Part shown: positions 1 through 8,941 of the stretch, piece by piece
Position numbering within the stretch: position 1 is the first letter of the stretch
Layout: the number at the start of each line of letters is the position of its first letter
Origin: CALCKU01 sp964534845
GTDB taxonomy: Bacteria; Pseudomonadota; Alphaproteobacteria; Caulobacterales; Maricaulaceae
DNA length: 64,000 bases
Assembly (NCBI GenBank): GCA_964534845.1
Contig: CAZHPV010000006.1
Span: forward strand, 1 to 64,000
Reading direction: 5' to 3'
Program-made: the position numbers and the translations under genes
Notes under the pieces: generated by a model
What the model saw: only the letters and a program-made list of their open reading frames with translations
Told to the model about the DNA's origin: nothing
Databases searched by the model: none

Positions 1-67
1 TATTTATATACAGCACTGAAATTAGTGAATTTTATCGATATATTTAGAGAAGCAAGGAAAAGATCCA

Positions 68-1036
68 ATGGGAATTCAAAAATCAATCCAACTTTTATCA
101 CAAAAGGTAATTGACGAATATAATAGAAATGGGGTTGTTCGATTAAAGGGAGTTCTTACTGATAGTGAGGTTAATGCCCTACGTGATGATGTAGACAATC
201 AGATTGCACGACGAAGGTTTAGCGAAACAGCATATGATTTTGAGGATTTGCAGAAACAACAATGGAGTGGTGCGGATGAATTTGATGGAGGCAATTCAGA
301 CCGATTTAATTTAGAAATGTACAAATTGGTTCTGGATACCGATCCCGAAGCGCGTCCTATTTTGGATAAAGTAAATGATGAAGAAAGTGGTATGTTTTTT
401 TATGACGCGGGGCAATGGCGTTTCTACGAAGGTATAAAAAAATGTGCGATAGACTCTGCCCTTCCTCATATATCGGCTAAACTGATGGATAGTAGCTTTG
501 TTAATTTTTGGGAGGATACAACGTTTGTGAAGTCGCCGAATACGTCTCAAAGAACTACCTTTCATCAAGATTGGAGCTATTTTCAAATTAAAGGCGAAAA
601 GTGTTGTATTGTTTGGATTCCGCTTGACCCCGTTACGGAAGAAAATGGAGGGATGGAATATATTCGAGGCTCTCATTTATGGGGTAAAACCTACGCTCCT
701 AATCTTTTAATAGCGCAATCCATTGACCCGATGTCGCCGTATGAAAAGCTTGAAGACATTGAATCGAATATTCATAAGCATGACGTTATACGCTTTGATG
801 TAGAGCCCGGTGACGTGATAATACATCATGTTATGACCGTTCATGGATCGTCTGGAAATAAATCAAAAGAAAAAATGCGGAGAGCCATAGCATTTAGGTA
901 TTGTGGTGACGATATTACGTATTTCGATAAACCGGGAGCTCTTGAGCAACCATTTGTAACTCATAAGCTCGAAAATGGAGATCGACTTCATTCAGATGAT
1001 TATCCTTTAGTTTATGGTCGTATGCCAATTCAATGA
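68..1036 (+). CDS. Phytanoyl-CoA dioxygenase (PhyH) family protein
   Basis: This 322-residue protein resembles the PhyH branch of the non-haem Fe(II)/2-oxoglutarate dioxygenases, which hydroxylate lipid or small-molecule substrates in the cytosol. The iron-binding HxD is visible as FHQDWSY near residue 165. The distal His lies in MTVHGSSGN near residue 260, followed by an Arg-rich segment (MRRAIAFRY) that would bind 2-oxoglutarate. The ATG is preceded by AGCAAGGAAAAG, a reasonable ribosome site. The gene is clearly more AT-rich than the genes from 1.2 kb onward, with many A/T-ending codons, so recent acquisition is plausible. The substrate cannot be told from sequence, and no biosynthetic partner gene is visible. 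Confidence 0.85.
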   Translation: MGIQKSIQLLSQKVIDEYNRNGVVRLKGVLTDSEVNALRDDVDNQIARRRFSETAYDFEDLQKQQWSGADEFDGGNSDRFNLEMYKLVLDTDPEARPILDKVNDEESGMFFYDAGQWRFYEGIKKCAIDSALPHISAKLMDSSFVNFWEDTTFVKSPNTSQRTTFHQDWSYFQIKGEKCCIVWIPLDPVTEENGGMEYIRGSHLWGKTYAPNLLIAQSIDPMSPYEKLEDIESNIHKHDVIRFDVEPGDVIIHHVMTVHGSSGNKSKEKMRRAIAFRYCGDDITYFDKPGALEQPFVTHKLENGDRLHSDDYPLVYGRMPIQ

Positions 1037-1161
1037 TGACCAGCGTTTAGGTCTAACCGTAAGGAAACGGCTCTTTCCTCGCCATAACCATCTTCCTTTC
1101 CATCAAAAATACTAAGTAAAAGATGGTCCAGCTTTAAGGGGCAAGGACACAGGGAGGGCTT

Positions 1162-2100
1162 GTGTCAGGCTTCACACCCACGCAGGCGGCTTTGCCGATA
1201 TGGTTTGGCCCGCCAGATATATTCGTGCTCGATATTCCTCATATTGAGGGCGAGACGGAGCGCGCCGGTCCGTGGTTAGGGGCGAATGCCCAACCCTTTT
1301 CGCTCGTCAATATTGCCTCTGCGTCCGGTGGGATTAATGCAAACCCGCTTACTCTTAGGCGGTCCTCTCGAACAGGTTACTTAACTTCAAGCCTTGCGCG
1401 CGGCCCTATTGGACGCTTTGATAAGGCCAATCAGTTTGAGGCGACGTTTGAAAACGGCACATTTGCCTCTGTTTCGGAAGAGAACCTGCTCTCGGGCGCT
1501 AATTATTTTTGCGTTGAAACACCGCTAGGCTGGGAGGTTTTGCAGGCGGGGAACGCCGTGCTCATTGCGCCTAAGACGTACCGGTTTAGCCATTTATTGC
1601 GCGGTCAGGGCGGAAGCGAAACGGAAATGGTCGACCTTATTGGCGAAGGGGCGCGGTGTGTGGCCCTTTATACCGGTCTTGAGGTTTACGATATTGCCCA
1701 TGATTTTATCGACCTACCCATTGTCTTGACAGCCCAGATAGCGCGGCGCGAGGCAGAACCTTTCGATTTTACCTATCTGGCCAGACAGCTTCGCCCTCTC
1801 TCGCCAGTTCATGTAAAATTTGAAATAGGGGCCGAGGGGGCCATCCTGTCATGGATACGCCGCACACGTCTTGGCGGGGATAATTGGACTGCGCTCGAAG
1901 TGCCCCTGTCTGAGGGACGTGAATTTTACCGTGTCCAGTTTTTCAAGAACGACGCGGTGCTGGACACATTTGAAACCGATACGCCGCGTCTTGCGCTAAG
2001 CAGCGCTGCAAGCGCGCAATTGAGCGCCGCCGATTACGTCACTATTGCTCAAGGCTCAGAGCTTTACGGCTTCGGAGCGCAGGTGCGGGTGGATATATAA
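1162..2100 (+). CDS. C-terminal fragment of GTA baseplate multidomain (megatron, TIM-barrel-like) protein
   Basis: The 312 residues match the C-terminal part of the last structural gene of alphaproteobacterial gene transfer agents (Rhodobacter capsulatus g15 type, normally about 1,300 residues). Landmarks are LRGQGGSE near residue 147, LRPLSPVH near 210 and LSWIRRTRLGGDNW near 228. The N-terminal TIM-barrel and tail-fibre portions are absent. An in-frame TAA lies at 1135-1137, and upstream sequence is unrelated AT-rich DNA ending in the PhyH gene. A GTG start with AGGGAGGG 3-10 bases upstream could still allow translation. No other GTA gene is in the window. I read this as a remnant left by deletion or insertion. 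A deliberately separate C-terminal protein is possible but less likely. Family assignment rests on remembered motifs. Confidence 0.75.
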   Translation: MSGFTPTQAALPIWFGPPDIFVLDIPHIEGETERAGPWLGANAQPFSLVNIASASGGINANPLTLRRSSRTGYLTSSLARGPIGRFDKANQFEATFENGTFASVSEENLLSGANYFCVETPLGWEVLQAGNAVLIAPKTYRFSHLLRGQGGSETEMVDLIGEGARCVALYTGLEVYDIAHDFIDLPIVLTAQIARREAEPFDFTYLARQLRPLSPVHVKFEIGAEGAILSWIRRTRLGGDNWTALEVPLSEGREFYRVQFFKNDAVLDTFETDTPRLALSSAASAQLSAADYVTIAQGSELYGFGAQVRVDI

Positions 2101-2170
2101 ACCTCGCGCCTTCCAGCTTTGCCTTGAAAAAAGTGCGGCTTGCCCTACATAACGTCTGAAAGGATGTTGT

Positions 2171-3127
2171 GTGGCTAAAGACCCCTATAAATTACTGGGC
2201 CTGACGAAATCGGCTTCCGCTGATGATATCAGCAAAGCCTATAGGAAGCTGGCGAAAAAATACCATCCTGATGTCAATCAGGGGAATGACAAGATCGCTG
2301 AGAAATTCAAGGAAATTTCGGCGGCTTATACGCTATTATCGGATAAAAAACTTAAAGCCCAATATGATAGAGGCCAGATAGACGGCTCTGGCCAGCAACA
2401 AAACCCGTTTGGGGCAGGTGGTTTTGGCGGCTTTAACCAAAGACGGGGACGCGGGGGCGGACAAGGCCCAATGGGGGCAATGGGCGGCAATGATATGAAT
2501 GATTTGCTACAGTCTCTTTTTGGCATGCAAATGGGGGCAATGGGCGGCGGTTTTGGTGGTGGCATGGGCGGCGCCAGACAAAACGCTAGACAGAGCCCGA
2601 AAAAGGGCAAGGATATTCGTTACCGCGTCAAGCTCGGCCTGTTCGAGGCCCTTAAAGGCGGTAGCCGCAAGATCAAGGCGCGCGACGGACAAAGCTTTAG
2701 CGTGAAAATACCCAAGGCCATAGAAGATGGTAAGGTTTTGCGTGTGCGCGGCAAGGGGGCTGGCGGGCTTTACGGCGGCGCACCGGGTGATGCAAAGGTA
2801 GAGATCGAGATTTTAAAGCACAAATATTTCCAGCGTGAAGGCAAAAATTTACGCCTTAAACTACCGATTTCACTCCAAGAAGCCCTATTGGGGGCTAAAA
2901 TCAAAATCCCCATGCCAGATGGCCATGTTCAGCTTAATATCCCCGCGGGGACAAATAGCGGGACAACCTTGCGTTTGCGCGGAAAAGGTGTCGCTGGCGG
3001 TGATTTATTGGTGAGTCCGCACATTGTTTTAGAGGACAAATCGGCCCCGGAATTGCTTAAATGGGCTAAAAATCACGCTAAAAGCGCCGATTTTGATCCC
3101 AGACAGGGCATGACAGGCGGAAATTAA
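2171..3127 (+). CDS. DnaJ-class co-chaperone lacking the zinc finger (CbpA-like)
   Basis: The N-terminal J domain (residues 4-70) carries the HPD tripeptide (KKYHPDVN) that stimulates DnaK ATPase. A Gly/Phe/Met-rich linker follows (about 75-145, with many GG and GGM stretches), then the two beta-sandwich substrate-binding domains (about 150-310) found in DnaJ and CbpA. The four CxxCxGxG repeats of true DnaJ are missing, so this is a type II (DnaJB/CbpA-like) co-chaperone. The GTG start is preceded by AAAGGATG. It stands alone on the plus strand between the GTA fragment and the PepSY gene. Confidence 0.9.
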   Translation: MAKDPYKLLGLTKSASADDISKAYRKLAKKYHPDVNQGNDKIAEKFKEISAAYTLLSDKKLKAQYDRGQIDGSGQQQNPFGAGGFGGFNQRRGRGGGQGPMGAMGGNDMNDLLQSLFGMQMGAMGGGFGGGMGGARQNARQSPKKGKDIRYRVKLGLFEALKGGSRKIKARDGQSFSVKIPKAIEDGKVLRVRGKGAGGLYGGAPGDAKVEIEILKHKYFQREGKNLRLKLPISLQEALLGAKIKIPMPDGHVQLNIPAGTNSGTTLRLRGKGVAGGDLLVSPHIVLEDKSAPELLKWAKNHAKSADFDPRQGMTGGN

Positions 3128-3193
3128 AATATTATAGCAATCTGAATGGCATATTCAGCTTAAGTTCAGGGGCGAGACCGTAATACAAAATAT

Positions 3194-3586
3194 ATGAGTA
3201 GACTGTTCGGCATATCACATAATAACGCGCCTCTTAGAAAACGGTTGGCTGGCGTATTTTTGAGCCTTTTTGTCGTGCCGCTTTTAATGCCCCTGAGCGC
3301 CTCTGCTAAGTCTTTCAAACCCCATGCGAAACATTATAGCCAGACCCAAATTCTTAGACAGTCGGCCCCTGTTTATCACTATGGCAATCAAGACCATGTT
3401 TTAAGATATGCGCAAAAACGCATATCCGTACGCACGGCAAAATCAATTGCCCAGAAACGCCACCCGAAAGCCAAGGTTCTGGATGTTTTCCCGGGTCAAG
3501 GGGTTTACCGCGTACGCCTTCAAAGGAAATCAGGTCATGTCTTTGATGTTTTTATTGACGCCGCAACAGGACGCGTCAAAGGTTAA
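3194..3586 (+). CDS. Secreted PepSY-domain protein
   Basis: The 130-residue protein begins with a Sec-type signal peptide: a basic start, then a hydrophobic run at about 19-33, with AxA-type cleavage near SASAKS. The C-terminal half (about 75-130) is a PepSY domain with the typical SIAQKRHP helix and the closing IDAATGRVKG strand. PepSY proteins are periplasmic and often inhibit proteases or sense the envelope. The gene lies 30 bases upstream of a response regulator and sensor kinase in the same orientation. This arrangement recurs in alphaproteobacteria and suggests that the PepSY protein is a target or accessory of the pair. Confidence 0.8.
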   Translation: MSRLFGISHNNAPLRKRLAGVFLSLFVVPLLMPLSASAKSFKPHAKHYSQTQILRQSAPVYHYGNQDHVLRYAQKRISVRTAKSIAQKRHPKAKVLDVFPGQGVYRVRLQRKSGHVFDVFIDAATGRVKG

Positions 3587-3616
3587 TCCGCAAAGATTAG
3601 CGGATTCGAGGTAGTT

Positions 3617-4291
3617 ATGCGGATATTAGTGGTAGAAGATGATCCGGATTTGTCCCGGCAACTCTCAGAAGTCTTAAAAGATAATGGCTATGCCGTCGAT
3701 ACAGCCAATGATGGTGAGGAAGGTCATTATCTGGGTGATACAGAACCTTATGATGCTGTGGTTCTGGATTTGGGATTGCCCCAAATTGACGGTGTAAGTA
3801 TTCTGCAAAAATGGCGCGCTGACGGCAAGAAGTTTCCGGTTATTATTTTAACAGCCCGTAATCAGTGGAGCGAGAAAGTCTCAGGCTTTGATGCCGGGGC
3901 GGATGATTATCTGACAAAGCCCTTCCATACCGAAGAATTACTGGCCCGGCTTCGCGCGCTTATGCGCCGCTCGGCGGGGCATACGACCGATAGCCTGGAA
4001 ATCGGGGCCTTATTGGTCGATAATCGGGCGGCCCGCGCCTTTGTCGATGGCCAGCCCATTAAGCTCACCTCGCATGAATTTAGAATTCTAAGTTATATGG
4101 CGACCCATAATGGGCGGGTGATTTCGCGAACAGAGTTGGTCGAGCATATATATGATCAGGATTTTGACCGCGATTCCAATACGATTGAGGTCTTTGTTGG
4201 GCGCTTGAGAAAGAAACTCGGCGTCGACAGAATTGAGACTGTACGCGGATTGGGATACCGGTTGGTTGATCCTGAAACTACCAAGAGCTAA
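3617..4291 (+). CDS. OmpR/PhoB-family response regulator (FeuP/PhoP-like)
   Basis: This 224-residue regulator has a receiver domain with the acidic pair D8/D9, phosphoacceptor D51 (VVLDLGLP) and K101 (YLTKPF). A winged-helix DNA-binding domain follows (about 130-218) with the typical RTELVEHIYDQ and RGLGYRLV segments. The YDQDFDRDSNTIEVF stretch is characteristic of the FeuP/PhoP-like group of alphaproteobacteria, which controls envelope and Mg or Fe related responses in other species. Its stop overlaps the start of the kinase gene (TAATG), showing translational coupling. A direct repeat upstream of the PepSY gene may be its own binding site. Confidence 0.93.
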   Translation: MRILVVEDDPDLSRQLSEVLKDNGYAVDTANDGEEGHYLGDTEPYDAVVLDLGLPQIDGVSILQKWRADGKKFPVIILTARNQWSEKVSGFDAGADDYLTKPFHTEELLARLRALMRRSAGHTTDSLEIGALLVDNRAARAFVDGQPIKLTSHEFRILSYMATHNGRVISRTELVEHIYDQDFDRDSNTIEVFVGRLRKKLGVDRIETVRGLGYRLVDPETTKS

Positions 4292-5823
4292 TGACTAACG
4301 AGCGGGGGCAAAATCAAACGAAACACCCCTCTCTTGTCTTGCGTTTGGTACGCAGCTCTGCCTTATGGACATTGCCCATATTGGCGATTTGCGCGGCCAT
4401 ACTGATCTGGGTTTATCAAAGCTCGACCTTGCGACTTTTCGACGACCCGCTTGAAAGCGCGGTTACCTCTCTTATTGCAAATGTGCAGACCGACCAGCCT
4501 TTGCAGATTGAAAACCCGGAAATTGATGGTGAGACAGGGCTGATTGCAACGGGTAGCCCTCTTAGTTTAATCAGCGAGCCGGTTGATCCGCGATACCAGC
4601 GCGCCTTATCGGGACGGTATTGGCTTATCGGATTTTTAAAACCCTCCGGTGAGATCGATGTCTTGAAATCTTCCCGTTCCCTTTCGGGAGAAAAATTGCA
4701 ATTGGCACCAAACATTAGCACAAATATTACAAGCCATCCGGGTGAGGATGTTCGGGCCTATGCTGCGGGACCTGACGAGGACGAGACATTGCGCTTGGTG
4801 GCCAGATCGGTAATTTTCCCCAATATGGATGAGCGTCCGGTTGTGATAATAGCTGCAGCTGATAGACGACCCGCCCGTGAGGCTATACGCCAATTCGGAT
4901 ATATTGCCACCGCGCTCTTATCGTTATTATCCTTGGGATTAGTGATCGGTATTTATACGCAGGTGCGCGTCGGCCTTAAACCCATATTTGATTTGCGCGA
5001 TGAGGTTATTGGTGTGCGCGAAGGCCTAAGAATGGATATTGCCGATGATTATCCTTCAGAAATCCAGCCCTTGGCCCGGGAGCTAAACACACTCATAGCC
5101 CATAACCGAGATGTTGTGGACCGGGCGCGTACACATGTAGGCAATCTCGCCCATGCGCTAAAGACGCCGCTGGCGGTATTGGTTAATGAGTCTGATCGTT
5201 CAAAAAAGCAGGATAAATCGACATTAAAATTTAGGAAGCGGGATAACCCTGGTAACGAGACTTTAGCGGAGATCGTGGGACGCCAATCCGATATAATGAA
5301 AAATCAGGTAGACCATCATTTGCAACGCGCCCGCGCGGCCGCTCGCGGTCAAAGGATTGGCGCGGCGACTTTGGTCGCGGATGTTTTGGAGCCAATGGAG
5401 CGTACGCTTGCGCGTATTTACGGAAATCGGGACATAGATTTTGACATTGATTTACAGGCGGGGTTGGTTTTTCGCGGCGAAAAGCGTGACCTTGACGAAC
5501 TTATTGGCAACCTCATGGATAATGCCTGTAAGTGGTGCACCTCTACGGTTCGGGTGAGAGGTCAAATTCTTCAGGACGATAAGACGCGCCTGATGATTAC
5601 AGTGGAAGATGATGGTAAGGGCCTGTTAGATGCGGAATATGAACAGGCTCTCAAACGTGGGATACGTCTGGACGAGACGAAACCGGGCACAGGGTTTGGA
5701 CTGGCAATTGTCAGGGATTTGGCCAAAGCTTATAAAGGTGAATTTGTTTTGAAAAAGTCTAAACTCGGGGGTTTATGTACGCATATTATCTTGCCGGGCC
5801 GTTTGGACCCACCGTCGATATAA
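4291..5823 (+). CDS. Membrane sensor histidine kinase (FeuQ/PhoQ-like)
   Basis: The 510 residues show a first membrane segment at about 25-47, a periplasmic sensor region to about 195 and a second membrane segment at about 203-224. A linker precedes the dimerisation box with phosphoacceptor H288 (NLAHALKTPL). The ATPase part has the N box (ELIGNLMDNACKW) and glycine boxes (DDGKGL and GTGFGLAIV). It phosphorylates the regulator encoded just upstream, whose stop codon overlaps its ATG by one base. The Ala-His-Ala-Leu-Lys-Thr-Pro-Leu H box is the PhoQ/FeuQ subtype. The stimulus is not evident, but a periplasmic domain beside a PepSY gene suggests an envelope signal. Confidence 0.92.
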   Translation: MTNERGQNQTKHPSLVLRLVRSSALWTLPILAICAAILIWVYQSSTLRLFDDPLESAVTSLIANVQTDQPLQIENPEIDGETGLIATGSPLSLISEPVDPRYQRALSGRYWLIGFLKPSGEIDVLKSSRSLSGEKLQLAPNISTNITSHPGEDVRAYAAGPDEDETLRLVARSVIFPNMDERPVVIIAAADRRPAREAIRQFGYIATALLSLLSLGLVIGIYTQVRVGLKPIFDLRDEVIGVREGLRMDIADDYPSEIQPLARELNTLIAHNRDVVDRARTHVGNLAHALKTPLAVLVNESDRSKKQDKSTLKFRKRDNPGNETLAEIVGRQSDIMKNQVDHHLQRARAAARGQRIGAATLVADVLEPMERTLARIYGNRDIDFDIDLQAGLVFRGEKRDLDELIGNLMDNACKWCTSTVRVRGQILQDDKTRLMITVEDDGKGLLDAEYEQALKRGIRLDETKPGTGFGLAIVRDLAKAYKGEFVLKKSKLGGLCTHIILPGRLDPPSI

Positions 5824-5858
5824 ATAAACCCGTATAAAAGGATACGAAACGCGCTTTA

Positions 5859-6518
5859 ATGACGAAAGACCCGATACATCTGGAAACCCGCCTAGAAGAG
5901 GGCGCTAAGCGATACTCTCCGTCTGCCGGACGTAACAAAGCGGACATTGCTTTGAGCCTCATTCCGCATATTAAACAGTCCGCACATATATTGGAGATAG
6001 CGTCGGGTACGGGCGAACATGCCTATCATATGTGCGCGCTGCGTCCGGACATTCTCTGGCAAACCAGCGACCCGGACCCGGAATCACGCGCTAGCCAAAC
6101 GGGTTGGGCCGTGGATTGTAGGACTAACGGGGCGGGCAATATGTTGGCTCCTCTCAATATTGATGTCTGCCAACCGGGTTGGGCCGCAGCCTTGCCCGAA
6201 CCCTCTTATGATATGCTTTATTGTGCAAATATGATTCATATTGCGCCTTGGGAGGCCTGTACCGGTATGGTAGGGGGGGCGAAAGGCCTTTTAAAGTCCG
6301 GCGGCCTTATGGCGCTTTACGGCCCGTTTCTGGAAGGCAGTAAAACAGCACAATCCAATCTACAGTTTGACCAAACCTTGAAAGCCAGAAATCCGGACTG
6401 GGGCGTTAGAAATTTATCATCTGTTAAGCATATATTTGCAGATGCGGGTTTTAATATGGCGGATCGGATAGAGATGCCAAAAGAAAATAGACTGATTATT
6501 TTCGAAAAAATCTTCTGA
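5859..6518 (+). CDS. DUF938 family SAM-dependent methyltransferase-like protein
   Basis: The 219 residues fit the DUF938 family, a class I methyltransferase fold of unknown substrate. Motif I is ILEIASGTGEHA (about 44-56). The family signature WQTSDPDPES follows, then LYCANMIHIAPWEA (about 120-135), and a C-terminal LSSVKHIFADAGF segment ends at the last strand. It lies 35 bases downstream of the kinase gene, so it may be cotranscribed with it. The catalytic role is inferred only from the fold. Confidence 0.85.
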   Translation: MTKDPIHLETRLEEGAKRYSPSAGRNKADIALSLIPHIKQSAHILEIASGTGEHAYHMCALRPDILWQTSDPDPESRASQTGWAVDCRTNGAGNMLAPLNIDVCQPGWAAALPEPSYDMLYCANMIHIAPWEACTGMVGGAKGLLKSGGLMALYGPFLEGSKTAQSNLQFDQTLKARNPDWGVRNLSSVKHIFADAGFNMADRIEMPKENRLIIFEKIF

Positions 6519-6527
6519 TTCCCATTT

Positions 6528-6558
6528 ATGACATTTTTGTCATGATTTGGACATGATT
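6528..6558 (+). promoter_or_regulatory. Candidate response-regulator box upstream of the DegP gene
   Basis: The heptamer CATGATT occurs twice, starting at 6541 and 6552, that is 11 bases apart, the spacing typical of OmpR/PhoB-family binding sites. Just before them, ATGACA (6528-6533) and TGTCAT (6538-6543) form an inverted repeat. The site ends about 50 bases before the DegP start. It is a plausible site for the regulator encoded downstream of DegP, though this is inference from spacing alone. Confidence 0.35.
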
Positions 6559-6605
6559 ACGATATATGCAAGACTGCAAACTTGCTTTCACCGATGGAGA
6601 TATGA

Positions 6606-8153
6606 GTGCCCATATTCTTTTTAGAAAAACCAGATTTGGAAACGCCCATCCGTTTCACCAAAAGGGCCTGTCTTGGACTGGCCTTGTTGTGTGGAACCTC
6701 CCATACGGGGATAGCCCAGACGGCCCAGACGAATGATAATCAGCCCATCGCCAACCAACCACTTGCCGATCAAGCGCCCATAAGTCAGCCTCAATTACAA
6801 CAAGTGCCAAGGCAAGCTACACCGCAAGCACTCCCGACCACACGGTCGCCTATATTATCCGTTGGCCAGCCTGAATCTTTGGCGGACCTTGTCGAACGTA
6901 TCAGCCCGGCTGTCGTGAATATTAAAGTCACAACAGATTCCGGCGAAACCACAACATTGGGTCAAGGCTCGGGTTTCATCATCTCATCTAAAGGTGAGGT
7001 CGTAACAAATTATCATGTTATTGAGGGCGGTGATAATATTGCCATTGAGTTCAATAATGGCGAATCCTTACCCGCCAATGTGATGGGTACGGATGCCGAG
7101 ACGGATTTGGCATTATTACAGATAGATTATAAGCGTAATTTCCCGACAGTTCCTTTTTACCATGGTGATAAAATTCGCATTGGCGATTATGTTATCGCTA
7201 TTGGTAACCCTTTCGGCATCGGGCAGTCTACCAGTCTGGGCATTATTTCCGCGATTGGACGCGACAGTGTCGATAGCGGCTCTTATGTAGATTATATCCA
7301 GACCGATGCCACGATAAATACGGGTAATTCGGGCGGGCCGTTATTCAATCCCAAAGGCGAGGTCGTGGGCGTTAACTCCGCTATTTATTCGCCGACGGGC
7401 GCAAGCGTTGGTATTGCTTTCGCTATACCGCATTATACGGCGGAAGAGGTCATTATGGCCTTACGCCGTGACGGCCGTGTGCGCCGCGGCTGGCTGGGAG
7501 CGGGTCTGCGGACCGCCGAATATACGTTGGAAAACCAAGAAGGCGTTTACAGAGCCGGAGCCACAATTCATAATTTATTTGCAGGCGGTCCAGCGGATAA
7601 ACATGGTCTGCGGGTTGATGATATCATATTGAACATTAACGGGCAGGCCGTGCTTAATTCTGTGGAAGCTACGCGCCTTATAGGACGCGTCCGGCCCGGT
7701 GAAGTCATTCGCATGATAATCGAGCGTGATGAGGTCTCCCAAACTATCGAGATTCCGATAGAGGAACGCCCAGAAAAAGATGTAGTGGAAAGCAGTGTGT
7801 CGTCAGCGGTGTCTTCTGACGTGGCAGCCGCTCCGTCTGCCCCACGTAGTAATGAGAGTGTCGGGGCCGGATTGTCGCTTGTAGATTTAAGTTCAACCTT
7901 TAGGGACTCGATTGGTATGTCACCTAATCAGGTCGGCGTATATGTAGAGAACGTCTCGCCTGGCAGTCAGGCAGACCTTAAAGGTATTAAAGCCGGCATG
8001 GTCTTGCTCGAAGCAGACCATGAACCCATTCCGAGTGTCAGCCGGTTTCGCGCAATGGTCAATAAGGCCAAGACGTCTGGACAGTCATCACTTACTTTAA
8101 AAGTCAGGCTTGCAAATGGCGGGGAGAGCTTTGTCTCTCTGCCCTTTGCCTGA
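6606..8153 (+). CDS. degP: DegP/HtrA-family periplasmic serine protease (Do)
   Basis: This 515-residue trypsin-fold protease/chaperone has an N-terminal signal region (hydrophobic core about 21-30, likely cut after GIAQ near 38). A Gln/Pro-rich linker precedes the protease domain, with catalytic triad H137 (TNYHVIEGG), D167 (ETDLALLQ) and S242 (NTGNSGGPL). Two PDZ domains follow (about 300-390 and 425-515), as in DegP and MucD. The GTG start lies 6 bases after GGAG. An ATG four bases earlier (6602) is in another frame and soon hits a stop. It degrades or refolds damaged envelope proteins. The two-component pair directly downstream suggests stress-responsive control. Confidence 0.93.
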   Translation: MPIFFLEKPDLETPIRFTKRACLGLALLCGTSHTGIAQTAQTNDNQPIANQPLADQAPISQPQLQQVPRQATPQALPTTRSPILSVGQPESLADLVERISPAVVNIKVTTDSGETTTLGQGSGFIISSKGEVVTNYHVIEGGDNIAIEFNNGESLPANVMGTDAETDLALLQIDYKRNFPTVPFYHGDKIRIGDYVIAIGNPFGIGQSTSLGIISAIGRDSVDSGSYVDYIQTDATINTGNSGGPLFNPKGEVVGVNSAIYSPTGASVGIAFAIPHYTAEEVIMALRRDGRVRRGWLGAGLRTAEYTLENQEGVYRAGATIHNLFAGGPADKHGLRVDDIILNINGQAVLNSVEATRLIGRVRPGEVIRMIIERDEVSQTIEIPIEERPEKDVVESSVSSAVSSDVAAAPSAPRSNESVGAGLSLVDLSSTFRDSIGMSPNQVGVYVENVSPGSQADLKGIKAGMVLLEADHEPIPSVSRFRAMVNKAKTSGQSSLTLKVRLANGGESFVSLPFA

Positions 8154-8214
8154 GAACAGATATAGCCAACTGGTCAGACGGGTCGGCTTGTGATTAGGAT
8201 ATAGGAGAAACCAT

Positions 8215-8886
8215 ATGAGAATTTTAGTCGTTGAAGACGATGAGGTCGCCGCAGATTTTGTCCGTAAAGGCTTAATGGAAGCCGGTCATGTTGTGGACTT
8301 GGCGCCGGACGGTGATTTGGGGCTAGAAATGGCCCGCTCAGCGGATTATGACGCTTTAATTCTCGATCGTATGTTGCCCAAGCTCGATGGATTGGAGCTT
8401 TTGGGAGCCTTGCGCGAGGACGGTGATGCGACGCCGGTATTGATCTTGTCAGCTCTGGGTGAGGTCGACCAGAAAGTAGAAGGATTGCGGGCAGGCGGCG
8501 ATGATTATCTGGCAAAGCCTTATTCCTTTACCGAACTTTTGGCGCGGGTCGAGGCTATTGGTCGTCGCTCTGACCCCAGTGCGGCCGTTACCAAGCTTAA
8601 AGTCGGGGATTTGGAGATGGACCTTCTGGCACGTACGGTTAAGCGTGCGGGCAAAAACGTCCTTTTACAGCCGCGCGAGTTTCGCCTGCTGGAATGCCTC
8701 ATGCGTCATTCGGGCCGTGTTGTTACGCGCACAATGTTACTCGAAAAAGTCTGGGATTATCACTTCGATCCCCAGACCAATGTTATCGACGTCCACATTT
8801 CGCGTCTACGCGGTAAAATTGATAAGGAATTTGACGTGCCCTTATTACATACTGTGCGCGGTGCAGGCTATCGTTTGCAGGTCTAG
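8215..8886 (+). CDS. OmpR-family response regulator downstream of DegP
   Basis: A 223-residue regulator with D8/D9, phosphoacceptor D51 (LILDRMLPK), a conserved Lys in YLAKPYSF, and a C-terminal winged helix ending in RGAGYRLQ. The LDRMLP receiver signature and the DVHISRLRGKID segment place it near the CusR/TcrA-like branch of OmpR regulators. It sits 61 bases after DegP and 55 bases before its cognate kinase, all on the plus strand. I infer that it controls envelope stress genes including DegP. A metal response is the main alternative given the CusR-like features. Confidence 0.9.
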   Translation: MRILVVEDDEVAADFVRKGLMEAGHVVDLAPDGDLGLEMARSADYDALILDRMLPKLDGLELLGALREDGDATPVLILSALGEVDQKVEGLRAGGDDYLAKPYSFTELLARVEAIGRRSDPSAAVTKLKVGDLEMDLLARTVKRAGKNVLLQPREFRLLECLMRHSGRVVTRTMLLEKVWDYHFDPQTNVIDVHISRLRGKIDKEFDVPLLHTVRGAGYRLQV

Positions 8887-8941
8887 CTTTGAGGCTTAAA
8901 GACTTGCAGGGCGAGGGCGCGCGTCCTACCCTAAGCATGTT

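Noticed and set aside
1..2100. Prophage at the left end
   Set aside because: Only a GTA-type C-terminal fragment is phage-like; no integrase, capsid or terminase gene is present.
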